Positions 54,535-64,000 of a stretch of DNA of 64,000 nucleotides are shown one piece after another; position 1 is the stretch's first letter; every line of letters starts with the position of its first letter. The DNA lies in NCBI RefSeq assembly GCF_037893015.1, contig NC_133658.1:889135592-889199591 (forward strand), given 5' to 3'. The notes beneath the pieces are model-generated. The model was not told the origin of the DNA. It did no database searches and saw only the letters and a program-made list of their open reading frames with translations. Made by a program: the position numbers and the translations under genes. Origin of the DNA: Macrotis lagotis. Its lineage: Eukaryota > Chordata > Mammalia > Peramelemorphia > Peramelidae.

Positions 54535-55475
54535 CTTCTTTGAAAAAAATATTGTATTTGCCAAGTGAAGGGGTCTTGAATGAACAAAGTCACTTTGGTT
54601 ATGTCATAGAGGTAGATCTATAGGGTCCACTCCAGAGCGTCCATCCTGGAAATTTCTGGGGATTCCAGTATGGGGGCGGGGATTCAATGCTTTTATTTTT
54701 GAGGATGATAAACTTGTCTCACCTGTAGCCCACTGCTTAAAAGACTGTAGAAATTCTGTTCCTGCTATAATCCTTCCTGTTCTAACCCCATAACAGTGGG
54801 AGGAGGGTGGCATGCCATGTGAGTTAAAAGTGATCTTCAATCGGACTTCTTTGGCCCTCCCAGGTAATATCATGCAACTCAGAGACATTTAGCAAGGGGT
54901 AGGAGATGGGCTGGTCCTTCAGGCATAATGGTGACCTTGACCATGCGATAGCTACTTTATGAGAAATCAACCAGATAGTCTTGTCCCTTGGTCCCTGGCT
55001 TCCTTAACTATTTTTGTATTTTTTCTTTTCTAGCTTAACTGAACTTGTATCTCTCCTGAGATGGATGTTTCCAGACTTGGAGGTAACCTTGTTGAGTTGG
55101 AGAACCTGAGCTCAATAAGTGGAGACTTCTTTGGAGAGGATGGCCACTGACAAGGCTGGTATTTTTTTTAGTGGACATGCCAACAATTGATTGGACAGTA
55201 TGAAGTCAAGAAGAAATATTACATGTCTAATGAGTAGTCCTGTAGGCCACTTTGTGTTCTGAGATTTAAATAATAACTTTCCAGGAGATTATAATGGTGC
55301 TTAAAATTTGTTACTGATTACTGCTTTAAGACATTCTCTTCATATATACTGAACGTATATATACTGCAAGTCTCAATAAGCAGATACACTTTGTGCATAC
55401 ACAAGAGCCCTGTTACAGTTGTTTAACATTTCTTCCATATGTAGGAATAAAAGTCCAGATTCATATGGTGCATTG
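54535..55475. other. Intergenic stretch, no recognised feature
   Basis: No repeat phrase and no gene. The open frame at 54604-54888 (-) shows no motif. Confidence 0.45.
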
Positions 55476-55479
55476 AGGA

Positions 55480-55808
55480 TGCCTGGAACTCTTTCCCTCT
55501 TTATCCTCATTACTGACCTCCTTGCTTTGCTTCAAATCCCAATTAAAATCCTACCTTCCACAGGAAGCCTTTCCTAATTCTCTTAATTCTAGTGCTCTCC
55601 ATAATTTATTTCCTATTTTTCAAACACACACACACGCACACACACACACACACACGTGTGTGTGTGCGTGTGTGTGTGTTTGTTGTTGCCTGAATTAGAT
55701 TGTGAACTCCTTGAGGGCAAGGATTATATTTTGTCTCTTTTTGTATTCCTAGTGCTTAGCTGTGTATGGCATGTTGTAAGCACTTAATGATTGTTTATTG
55801 ATTGACTC
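55480..55808 (+). mobile_element. L2-like LINE 3' end, near complete
   Basis: 'gaggatgcctggaactcttt', 'ccacaggaagcctttcctaa', 'gattgtgaactccttgaggg', 'ttgtattcctagtgcttagc' and 'gtaagcacttaatgattgtt'. A CA/TG tract sits in its middle. Confidence 0.75.
55622..55681. repeat. Self-complementary (CA)n-(TG)n tract
   Basis: (CA)n with one CG step up to 55655, then (GT)n with one CG step. The centre is CAC|GTG at 55655/55656. All of it alternates purine and pyrimidine. Confidence 0.97.
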
Positions 55809-56164
55809 CTTACCACTAGGCTTCTACTATTCGCTCTTCTTGGAATGGCCTCTTCTTCTCTCAATCTTCAGTAGACGGTGAGCTTCGTATTTTTATTCGT
55901 CTTTGTCTCCCCAGCACCTAGCACAGAATCTGTGGATAGAGTAAGGGACTGGACTGGTGATTTCCTCAATGTAGGGAGCTCCAGGATGAGTTTCCTCTGT
56001 GACCATGGATATGTTCTACTGATCCTCATTTTGTCATCTGTAAAAATAGGGACAATAATGCAGTAGTAATAACTGCAGATGTCTCTGAGGCTCAAATGAG
56101 ATCATATTAGTATGAAATTCACTTTTCAAAACTTTTTATAAATGTCAGTAATCATAATTATTCC

Positions 56165-57020
56165 TCTGCAAGCAGGGAATGTTCTTTAATATTTTTGGCC
56201 CTAGAACAACGTTCCTCAAGTAGGGACGGTAGATGTGCCCCAAAGCGTGTGTGATTAATCAATTAGAGAGTGGCTAGATGGGTCATATCCTACCTTCCTT
56301 CTGATTGCCAATCATGGAGCTTGTCTCTAATCAACTACCAGAGCCTTTATCCATTACTGCTCAAACCTTCTGTTCCCTCCCTCTGCTGCTACCATCCCCC
56401 CTTTAGCCTAATTCTTATTCAGGCACCTATAGGAGGTGTCATAGAAAAAATTCCTACCTCCTTTCCTTCTTCCCTCATCCCAGTACATCCACTGTGGTAT
56501 AAGAAAAGAAAAAGACTGTTAATGTTGTAAAAGTCTGTAGATCATTGCTCTGGAGATGCAAATACAGTAAACATCCTGTAAATATTTTTTTGAATAAATA
56601 AGACAAAGTATCTGTTTTTAGGGAAGACAATATCTTGATTCTAGGATGCCAGGTGTTATAGATGTACCCAAAGGAGAGAGCTCAAATACTCCATCTTTCA
56701 ACCTCTGGAGTTACAGAACCTCCTCATAATAAAGTAAGGAATTACTTTAGGACTTTCTTACTGTCTCACCCCTAGGTCCAGACAACTGGTCTCTTCCACT
56801 TCACCACAAGCAGAAGAGAATCCCCAGGTAACCACATAGACTAATTTTGCCCAGAGGGATAGCATAGGGTACTCAGCCAGATATAGCTTCTTATTTTTGC
56901 CTCCCACAGCGGCAGCAAAGATTGCTTAAGTTCATCCTCATATCTTAAAGGTGGGTTGTGCTGGTCTGTAAGGACCCTCCCTGAGTTGCTTTGGGAATGT
57001 GATGCAGACAAATAAAGGAA
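56165..57020. other. Intergenic stretch, no recognised feature
   Basis: No gene. Preceded (about 55980-56160) by a MIR-like sense tail ('ctcattttgtcatctgtaaa'). Confidence 0.45.
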
Positions 57021-57024
57021 AGAG

Positions 57025-57285
57025 AAGAGAAAAAGTTTTTGTTAAGAGCCTGTCTTGTATCAGCCACTGTGCTATTTACTTTGCAAATATGATTTCATTT
57101 GATTCTTACAACAATCATGTGGGATATTCTCCTCATTTCACAGTTGAGGAAACTGAGGCAGAAGTTAAGTGACTTTCCCAAGGTCAGACAGCTGGTAAGT
57201 ATCTGAGATGGCATTTGGACTCAGATCTTATTGATTCTAGCCCCAATTCTCTAACGATTGTGCTACCTGCTGCCTCATCCTTCTT
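57025..57285 (-). mobile_element. MIR-like SINE
   Basis: 'cactgtgctatttactttgc', 'gattcttacaacaatcatgt', 'agttgaggaaactgaggcag' and 'ccaaggtcagacagctggta'. Confidence 0.78.
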
Positions 57286-57324
57286 GCATGAGATGCCCAG
57301 AGGAAGTATATTAGGGTGGAACTT

Positions 57325-57525
57325 TGAAAGATCACAGAATCCTAGAACTTCAGAATTGGAAGGGGCCTCAAACCCTAGTTCACTCCTGCCTAAACTGAGA
57401 ATCCTCTCTGTAGACAAATAGTCTGTGTCCTTATTGAAGCATCTCCTTTGACTGGTCATCCAACAGCAACTCATTCCTTTGTGGGCCAGCTTCAATGATT
57501 AGGAAGACATCAAACATGCCACCTC
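57325..57525 (-). mobile_element. CR1-like LINE 3' end, antisense
   Basis: 'cagaatcctagaacttcaga', 'attggaaggggcctcaaacc' and 'gaatcctctctgtagacaaa'. Confidence 0.55.
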
Positions 57526-57579
57526 CAATTTAGACTGTAAACCTGTTGAGGGCAGGAACTTTTTAAATTTTATTTTGTT

Positions 57580-58600
57580 TACAAGACACCCTGCACATTG
57601 CCTACTACATACTGGGCACTTTAATATCAAAAACCTTTAATGAAGTTTGTGCACAGGCTAAGTGCTGAGGGTACAAAGAAAGGCAAGATCTGTCCCTGGC
57701 TTCAAGGAACTTACATTCTAATGGGAGAGATAACATACAAACAACTATGCACAAATGGGATGTATACACAGTAAATTGGAAATGATTTTGGGGGGGGGCA
57801 TTAGCATTGAGGGGGTCCAGAAAAGAATCTTCCTGAGGAAGGTTGAATTTTAGTGGAGACCTGAAACCAAGGAAACCAGAAGTCATCGATGAAGAAGAAG
57901 AATATTCTAGGTATGGAGTCCAGTCAGTGAAAATAGCTGGGATTGAGAGTTGGAGTGGAGACCAGTGTCACTGGACTGGGGTGTACATGGAGGGGATTAA
58001 AGTTTAAGAAGATTGTAAAGGTAGGAGAGGGCTAGATTATGAAGGATTTTAAAGTCAAACAGGATTTTATATTTTATATTATAAGCTATTATGTTATAAT
58101 TATATATTATATAATACATACCATATTTATAACACATGATTTATATATTAATAATATAGATTATGATTTATATATTCATAGATAAGGAGTATTTGGAATT
58201 TATTGAGTTGGGGGAGCAAACTGGTTGGCCTCGTGCTTTAGGAAAAGTACTTTAGAGGTAGAATAAGGGATGGATTAGAGTAGGAACCCACTTGAGACCC
58301 TCAGGAGGCTCCTCCAGGCATGAGCTGATAAGGGTCTGCACCAGGGAGGGGGCAATTTCAGAGATATTACATAGGTGAAACTGGTAGGCTTTGGTAACGG
58401 ACTATTTATGGGCCATGAGAGATAGTGAGAAGTTGAGGTGGACAAAAATGCCTGCTGATTGATTGTATAATGTCTGCGTTGCTATGGAGATGAGATGCTA
58501 TCCCAGTTAGTGATATTTTTGAATTTGGACTTCTGGGATGCAACTTGCTGAGATTTCTGGGTGAGAGGAGATGTAGGGAGTTTTTGGTTTTTTCCCCCTG
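57580..58600 (+). mobile_element. Old mid-length repeat, longest copy here
   Basis: 'gtgctgagggtacaaagaaa', 'ggcttcaaggaacttacatt', 'gaccagtgtcactggactgg', 'gggctagattatgaaggatt', 'gtgctttaggaaaagtactt' and 'ctcctccaggcatgagctg' appear in order over about 1 kb, with an AT-rich insert at 58060-58185. It lets the shorter copies at 9.0, 21.9, 27.0, 37.8, 43.3 and 47.6 kb be placed. Confidence 0.6.
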
Positions 58601-58604
58601 ACTT

Positions 58605-59030
58605 GGGGGTCTTTTAACCCCAAGGCAATGGTCAGACATTGCCACCATCTCTCCCTCTGTGGTTTTCTGCTCTTTTCTTCTGGAGACTTTGGCAGACTAT
58701 CTACTGCTGCAGTTACTGGTATTTTAGATGAGCTAAAAGAAATAGGGCCTCGGTGACAGCAAAGAGCTAAGAGGGATGGTTGGTGAGATAATGCAAGTGG
58801 CTCTCCAACACACCTTTGTCCCTTGTCTTTGTTCTGGGAAAGGAAGCAATTCTCATTAACAGGCTAGCTTCTCCTTGAGCAGGTTGTCCTGACTTTGTTC
58901 TTACAAGGAGGAGGGAGTTAAAATTAGATGGGATTCTGCCTTTGTAGTCATATATGCAAACCACTTACTGAATTTGTCCACATGAACTTTTCCCTCCTAT
59001 TGCTTACTGTCCTTTCCTTGTTATGGCATC
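58605..59030. other. Intergenic stretch, no recognised feature
   Basis: No repeat phrase or gene. Confidence 0.5.
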
Positions 59031-59033
59031 ACT

Positions 59034-59034
59034 C

Positions 59035-59079
<45 letters not shown>

Positions 59080-59298
59080 TTATCTATCTATCATCTGTCT
59101 ATCTATTCTTCTTTCTTTATTGATCTGTTCTTCTACTAGCCATCTCTTTCTCAGTCTCTATCTTGTCTCTGTCTCTCTCTCTCTTTCACTCTCGCTGTCT
59201 TTCAGTCTCTCTGTCTCCCCTCTCTCTGTCTCTGTCATCTCTATCTATTCCTCTTTATTTATCTGTTCTTCTACTAGCCATCTCTCTTTCTCAGTCTC

Positions 59299-59360
<62 letters not shown>

Positions 59361-59376
59361 TTCTTTTTTGCAATTA
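59034..59376. repeat. (ATCT)n and (CT)n microsatellite cluster
   Basis: ATCT units at 59034-59104, mixed CT-rich text, then pure (CT)n at about 59302-59355. A stretch around 'ctactagccatctctttctc' occurs twice (about 59133 and 59272), so part was duplicated. It explains the Ser/Leu-rich frame. Confidence 0.95.
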
Positions 59377-59384
59377 GGTAGCAC

Positions 59385-59635
59385 AATGGGGAGAGTTCTG
59401 GCCCTAGAATCATGTTGATCTGAATGCCATCTGGTTTCAGGTACTTACTAACTCTGTGACCCTGAATAAGTCAATTAATTTTTATCTGCCTTAGTTTCCT
59501 CCACTGTTAATTGAGGATAATTATAGCACCTACCTCACAGTGTTGTGGGAATCAAATGAAATAACATTTGAAAAGTATTTAGCACAGTGCTAGTAAACTA
59601 TAGGTGCTTAATAAATGCATATTCCTTTATCTTAC
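59385..59635 (+). mobile_element. MIR-like SINE, sense, near full length
   Basis: 'taggtagcacaatggggaga', 'ctctgtgaccctgaataagt', 'cacctacctcacagtgttgt', 'agcacagtgctagtaaacta' and 'gtgcttaataaatgcatatt'. Confidence 0.85.
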
Positions 59636-59704
59636 TCCCTCCTTATATATCTATCAGATCACTATAGATTTAGAGCTGGAAAGTACATTAGGAATCCTCT
59701 GTTT

Positions 59705-59850
59705 TGGGAAGGGGGTGGTATAGGAAGAAGAATATTGGATTTGGAGTTAGAAAGCATGGATTCAAATCTTAGCTTTGTCACTCACTACTAAAGTAACCCT
59801 GGACAAGTCACTTAACCTCTATGGGCTTCTCCTCTATATAATGCCTTTTC
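59705..59850 (+). mobile_element. MIR-like SINE fragment, sense
   Basis: 'gattcaaatcttagctttgt', 'accctggacaagtcacttaa' and 'cctctatgggcttctcc'. Confidence 0.7.
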
Positions 59851-59854
59851 CAGG

Positions 59855-60210
59855 TTTACTTCCCCAAAATTGAGGAGTACTACTCTTTTCAGAGCTCTGG
59901 GGACTGGGATTTTCTAGGACTGTTCACAAGTCCCCATCTCTGTTCTCCACCTTGATTATCAGAAAGATTATTAGCTTTTAGAAAAGGTATTTATTAAGCA
60001 AATATTTGAAAGATATGAAGACAGGAATATTCCCTTAAATTGGGGTTATATTCTTTCTTTGCACATTCTCCCCGGAGAGAATGGGGTTAAACTTAGTGAA
60101 CACATGTGGCAAATTCATAGCTCTGGTTGTTGGAAATTCTTTTCTCACTTTGTGAAGCCCTCATGAAATTCCTCTTCATTTTAGATTTCTTCTGAGATCT
60201 CAGGGTAGTA
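59855..60210. other. Intergenic stretch, no recognised feature
   Basis: Nothing recognised. Confidence 0.5.
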
Positions 60211-60216
60211 GCTCTT

Positions 60217-60560
60217 GGGACAGCGAGGTGACTCAGTGGATAGAGCACTGTCCTTAGAATCAGGAGGATGGAAGTTCAAATCCTACCTCAGACACTTGAT
60301 ACTTATTAACTGTGTGATCTTGGGCAAGTCACTTAATCTTGATTGTCTCCCATCCAGGGCCATCTGCAGTTGTCCCGATTCCTATCTGGCCAATGGACCC
60401 AGAGGGCTCTGGAGGAGAAAGTGAGTCTGGTAACTTAGCACAGCTAAGTGCTAAGCTAAGTCACAGCTGGTGACTTCAATCAAATTTAATTCATGTGCTT
60501 GTCATGGCATTACCTTCCTGAGGTTATGATCTGCTTTGATAATGAAGGACAAACATCAGG
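60217..60560 (+). mobile_element. SINE with LINE-like tail, full length
   Basis: Head 'gaggtgactcagtggataga' and 'aagttcaaatcctacctcag'; body 'ccatccagggccatctgcag' and 'ctctggaggagaaagtgagt'; tail 'catgtgcttgtcatggcatt' and 'gataatgaaggacaaacatc'. A short local duplication 'agctaagtgctaagctaagt' lies at about 60442. Confidence 0.9.
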
Positions 60561-60564
60561 GTAG

Positions 60565-61065
60565 GTGCTCTTACATAGTTCTGAAGTTACCTTTCTTCAG
60601 TGTATTGAGTCTGTCCTTAGCAAATATTTCTACTTCTTAGGCATACTTTTATTTAGTCACTGCTGCTCAGGGGTCAATGATACTAGCTCCTGTGGGAACT
60701 CCAGATCTTATTATCCTTTGAAGTTCACAAGGTTATCACCTGGTCAATGGTAGAGGGAGAATCTCAGTTTACTCTACATCTACTGCAAGTTCTGATTTCA
60801 ACTTCAGGGAACAATATGCTGCTCTCAGGCTAAACTCATCACCTCTAATCTCAACACTATGGCAGCTAACTCAAACCTTGATTGATACTAGCTCAATGTG
60901 TCTCCTCTCCTCTCCCCTCTGATTGGAGGGCTGGAGGGAAGTGTCAAACTCCTTTCAATTCCATCCTTTATTAAGGGCAGAAACTCTCAGATCACTCCAC
61001 TTGGGTTCAACTCCTTGGAACAAGATTTCCCTGAGTCAAGGGTCCCTTGGGATCCAGTCCCTCCA
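60565..61065. other. Intergenic stretch, no recognised feature
   Basis: Nothing recognised. Confidence 0.5.
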
Positions 61066-61069
61066 TCTT

Positions 61070-61250
61070 CCTCTATAAGATTGTAAACTCTTTGAGGGTA
61101 AGGACTATCTTTCTTTTCATTAATTGTATCTTCAGTTAGGACAGTGTCTGAATAGCTATCTCTATCTCTATATGTCCACATCTATTGTTAGATACTGATA
61201 GAAGTATCCATATCTTGTCTAGATATCTTAATATATGCTTATTGGATTGA
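61070..61250 (+). mobile_element. L2-like LINE end fragment
   Basis: 'agattgtaaactctttgagg' and 'taaggactatctttcttttc', with a short 'atctctatctct' run inside. Confidence 0.5.
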
Positions 61251-61643
61251 ATTGGGAGTGAACAAGCAAAGTTTGATCTTTTCCTACCAAAGGCAATTCT
61301 CATCAATAGTCTTTCTCTGCTGGATTTATCTCCCATCGACTAGTCTGCTACTGGAATAAAAGATTTCAAATTGACTTGGGTACATTGTATATGTAGGCCT
61401 AGAGGCAAGGATTTGATAGAGTCAGATCATACCAGTTCTGTTGAGAGCTGATTATTAAATTTAATCAGCCAATGTTACAAATCAGGACTTGATTTATTGA
61501 TTTATTGTTTTGTTGGTTGTCCAGACTTTAAAAAGTGATGTAAAAATGTTAAGCATGCAAATTAAATTTGCATGTGTGTTAAATATACATTATTTTGGGA
61601 AGTCAATTATTAAATACTCACCAGCACACCTTGGCTCACAGTT

Positions 61644-61806
61644 ACATTTGGTTCTTTTGTTTGTAGGTTTTTTTTTTTTTTTGCAAGGCAAATGGGGTTA
61701 AGTGGCTTGCCCAAGGCCACATGGCTAGGTAATTATTAAGTGTCTGAGACCGGATTTGAACCCAGGTACTCCACTGTGCCACCTAGCTGCCCCACATTTG
61801 ATTCTT
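61644..61806 (-). mobile_element. tRNA-derived SINE, antisense, with internal deletion
   Basis: T tail (about 61667-61682), 'gcaaggcaaatggggttaag', 'gcccaaggccacatggctag', 'ccggatttgaacccaggtac', then directly 'tccactgtgccacctagctg'. About 25 bases are missing against sister copies. Flanks 'acatttggttcttt' and 'acatttgattcttt' are a target duplication with one change. Confidence 0.9.
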
Positions 61807-61809
61807 TCA

Positions 61810-62315
61810 AGTCAATTCTAATACAATTTCCTATGCTTGGTCATCTATCTTCACTCAATCATTAAGCACTTAACTTCTCCCAAATTGACAAAAGAAGTGG
61901 TCATGCCTAGTTCATGGTCAGTTGATTTATTCAATAGAGAAGTTGGAACTTTTTGTTTTTTACATTAATTGGAGTGTGGCTCCCTGTAAAAGAATGAGCC
62001 TGGATTAAATGACCTCTAAGACTGCTTCTAACTCAAACCCTATGTGTGATCTAGACCAATCGCTTCATTTTAAAGATGGGGCCCTTAATGGAGCAACTTG
62101 TATAGGGTCATGTAGGAAGTAAAATAGAGCCAGAATTTTAACTCAGGTCCTCTGTCTTTTTTTTTTGCATTTTAATTAGAGAAAGAGATGATCTAAATAT
62201 GTTAAAAGTTAGTGAAAACTTACTTAAATTGCTACTCAAGCCAATAATTAAAAAAAAAGATAAAAGAGGACACACTTGATAATTGCCAATTGAAACTTAA
62301 ATATAAAATGATTCA
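61810..62315. other. Mostly unrecognised, with a MIR-like scrap
   Basis: A MIR-like antisense fragment at about 62060-62150 ('tttaactcaggtcctctg'). No gene. Confidence 0.45.
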
Positions 62316-62317
62316 AG

Positions 62318-62344
62318 GAGAGAGAGAGAGAGAGAGAGAGAGAG
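62318..62344. repeat. (GA)n microsatellite
   Basis: About 13 GA units. Confidence 0.95.
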
Positions 62345-62349
62345 GAAGA

Positions 62350-63265
62350 ATACCCTTCAGAATGGGGTGACCTTGGCCTCTAGTGGTAGCTGATTTTACA
62401 GGGTTTTGTGCAAGATGATTTTTTTCTGGGCCAAAACTACCCTTAGTTTCAGGGACCTAGAGAGATAAACACAGGAAGATTTCTAACTAATGAACTTGAG
62501 AAAGACAAAATATCCTTCATTGCCAGTTAAGTGGCCTCAAGATGTGTTGAGAGGACACCTGAAGACCTTGGGGAATTAAAACTGTGATAGGTACAGAACA
62601 ATTTTCCCTTGAGAATTTATATTTATATTTGTTTTTATTTATAGTCATTGTGTCAAAGACTCTCCTGACATGAATGACATTGGGGAATTGGGAAAGATGA
62701 CAAAAGAATCAAACATCACAGCATGGAATATTTGGCCAAGATCATCTGATTTGAGAGCAACCTTGAGTCTCTCATTCTTGTGTACTGGTCACTAAGGTGA
62801 AAGAGCAGAAGGAAGAATGGACTGGGAATCAGAGGATCTACACTGTGATGGTCAACAAACAGCTATTAAATAGTTACCATGTGTTAGACTTTTGTGCTAA
62901 AGTGCTGGGGGGTATAAAGAAAGGGGGAAAACAGCCCCTGCCCTCAAGGAATTTATAGTCTATCAAAGGGGGGGCAATCTGTAAGATGTAATTAGGTACA
63001 TTTTCTCTCTTTCTCTCTCTGACTATCTTTCTATATACATACAGACTTTCATATAGCCATATATGATGTAGAGGTAAGATGTAAAGATATAAATAGGTAT
63101 GTATTTGCATATGTACCTCAGATCTTATATCTTCTTACATATTACATGTACACATTATAGATATTTGTAAATATTTGGAGGGAGAGAGACAGAGAGAGAA
63201 ACTTAACCCGGGCATTCCATGTTCTAAAGTCATTCAGTTCCTCATTCATCACACCACATGATCTT
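62350..63265. other. Intergenic stretch with old repeat scrap
   Basis: 'aagtgctggggggtataaag' and 'gccctcaaggaatttatagt' (62890-62965) are an old mid-length repeat start; irregular TA-rich text follows to 63180. No gene. Confidence 0.45.
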
Positions 63266-63270
63266 TTTTT

Positions 63271-63505
63271 ATGGTTGAATCATTTTTTTAGTCATATCTG
63301 ACTCTTTATAACCTTATTTGGGGTCTTCTTGACAGATACTGGAGTGATTGATCATTTACTTTTCCAGCTCATTTTACAGATGAGGAAACTGAGGTGCAGT
63401 GATTTGCTCAGGGTCATCCAGTTAATAAGTGTCTGAGACTGGATTTGAACTCAGGAAGAGGAGACTTTCTGCCCAGAACTCTATCCACTGTATCACCTAT
63501 GTTCT
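63271..63505 (-). mobile_element. Longer marsupial tRNA-SINE, antisense, full length
   Basis: 'agtcatatctgactctttat', 'acagatactggagtgattga', 'cattttacagatgaggaaac' and 'ggatttgaactcaggaagag'. Confidence 0.9.
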
Positions 63506-63551
63506 CTAGTTCATAATAATATGGACAAATGCTTTATTAAAAAGAGGAAAA

Positions 63552-63745
63552 ATAAAAATAATAATTAATAATAATAATAAATAATAGCAGCTAGCTTTTT
63601 ATGTTTGCAAAACATTTTCAGTACCCTATCTTATTTGCTCCTAGGAAGGAGGAGCTATTGCTTTTCACTATTTACAGAAGAGGAAACAGGCTGAAAGACT
63701 TATCTAGCTAGTAAGTGTTTGAGGCAGAATTTAAACTTAATGCAT
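63552..63745 (-). mobile_element. (AAT)n run and MIR-like SINE
   Basis: AAT units at 63552-63585, then 'gcagctagctttttatgttt', 'actatttacagaagaggaaa' and 'gtgtttgaggcagaatttaa'. Confidence 0.65.
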
Positions 63746-63749
63746 GTAG

Positions 63750-64000
63750 ATGTCTTATTTCTCTAAGAAAATTCTTTCTCCTAGAGTTTCCTTAGGGCAG
63801 GGATCATATATTGCTTTTTTATCCCTTGTAGCGCATATCTTGGGCCTGGATTTCTAATAGGTACTTGGTTTGAACATTTGATATGTCACTGAGCCTTAGT
63901 ATTTCTTAGTTTCTGAAGGCAGGTGGCGTTCTTTGCTATTTTATGGATTCAGAGCCCAACTGATTTGACTTGCCACAGCCATTTGGTGAATTGCTTATAG
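63750..64000. other. End of window, L2-like scrap only
   Basis: 'ctagagtttccttagggcag' near 63780 is L2-like. The rest is unrecognised. Confidence 0.4.

Noticed and set aside
59034-59104. Regularly spaced short repeats as a CRISPR-like array
   Set aside because: The units are 4-base tandem repeats without spacers, in vertebrate DNA.
58928-59377. 149-residue Ser/Leu-rich open frame (+)
   Set aside because: It is translation of ATCT/CT microsatellites.

Overview
The window reads as vertebrate nuclear DNA from a marsupial. It is AT-rich and intron-bearing, dense in tRNA-derived SINEs of the marsupial type (phrases such as 'gcagctaggtggcacagtgg' and 'cacttaataattacc'), with old MIR/CORE-SINEs, CR1-like and L2-like LINE ends, L1 3' ends and many microsatellites. 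The SINE subtype resembles what I remember from Australian marsupials, but species cannot be fixed by eye.

Only one real protein-coding gene is supported: the last two coding exons of NPHP4 (nephrocystin-4) on the + strand. The penultimate exon is 1480-1623 and the terminal exon 4793-4933, both in phase 0, with the stop codon at 4931-4933. The 3' UTR probably ends a few hundred bases downstream. From memory of the human locus, NPHP4 ends towards a long gene-poor interval before AJAP1. That agrees with the remaining ~58 kb showing no gene: every other open reading frame is short and lies in repeats or non-conserved sequence.

Layout: 1-5.5 kb, NPHP4 end. 5.5-17 kb, intergenic DNA with MIR and tRNA-SINE copies, including a clean insertion at 8.1 kb. 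17-21.2 kb, CR1-like fragments in both orientations, one split by an L1 3' end. 22.2-23.7 kb, a 5'-truncated LINE with reverse-transcriptase remnants, a C-terminal zinc-finger-like motif and a 9-bp target duplication. 27.9-28.9 kb, a second copy of that LINE's 3' end nested in an L2-like element. 29.5-36.1 kb, a degraded LTR retroelement region with a tRNA-Leu-type primer-binding-site match, three related LTR pieces and a nested pogo/Tigger-like DNA transposon derivative (31.4-32.3 kb). 36.8-37.2 kb, a processed RPL22 pseudogene with a 15-bp target duplication. 37-64 kb, SINEs in several nested or paired arrangements, CR1-like fragments, long dinucleotide tracts and two stretches of apparently unique sequence.

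I found no new gene system. The points worth following are genome-dynamic: a LINE and the SINEs that share its 3' end, nested insertions that give relative ages, an internally deleted pogo-like element that keeps its DNA-binding remnant, the LTR element with its PBS, and a self-complementary CA/TG tract. No RNA genes, CRISPR arrays, operons or bacterial features were seen.
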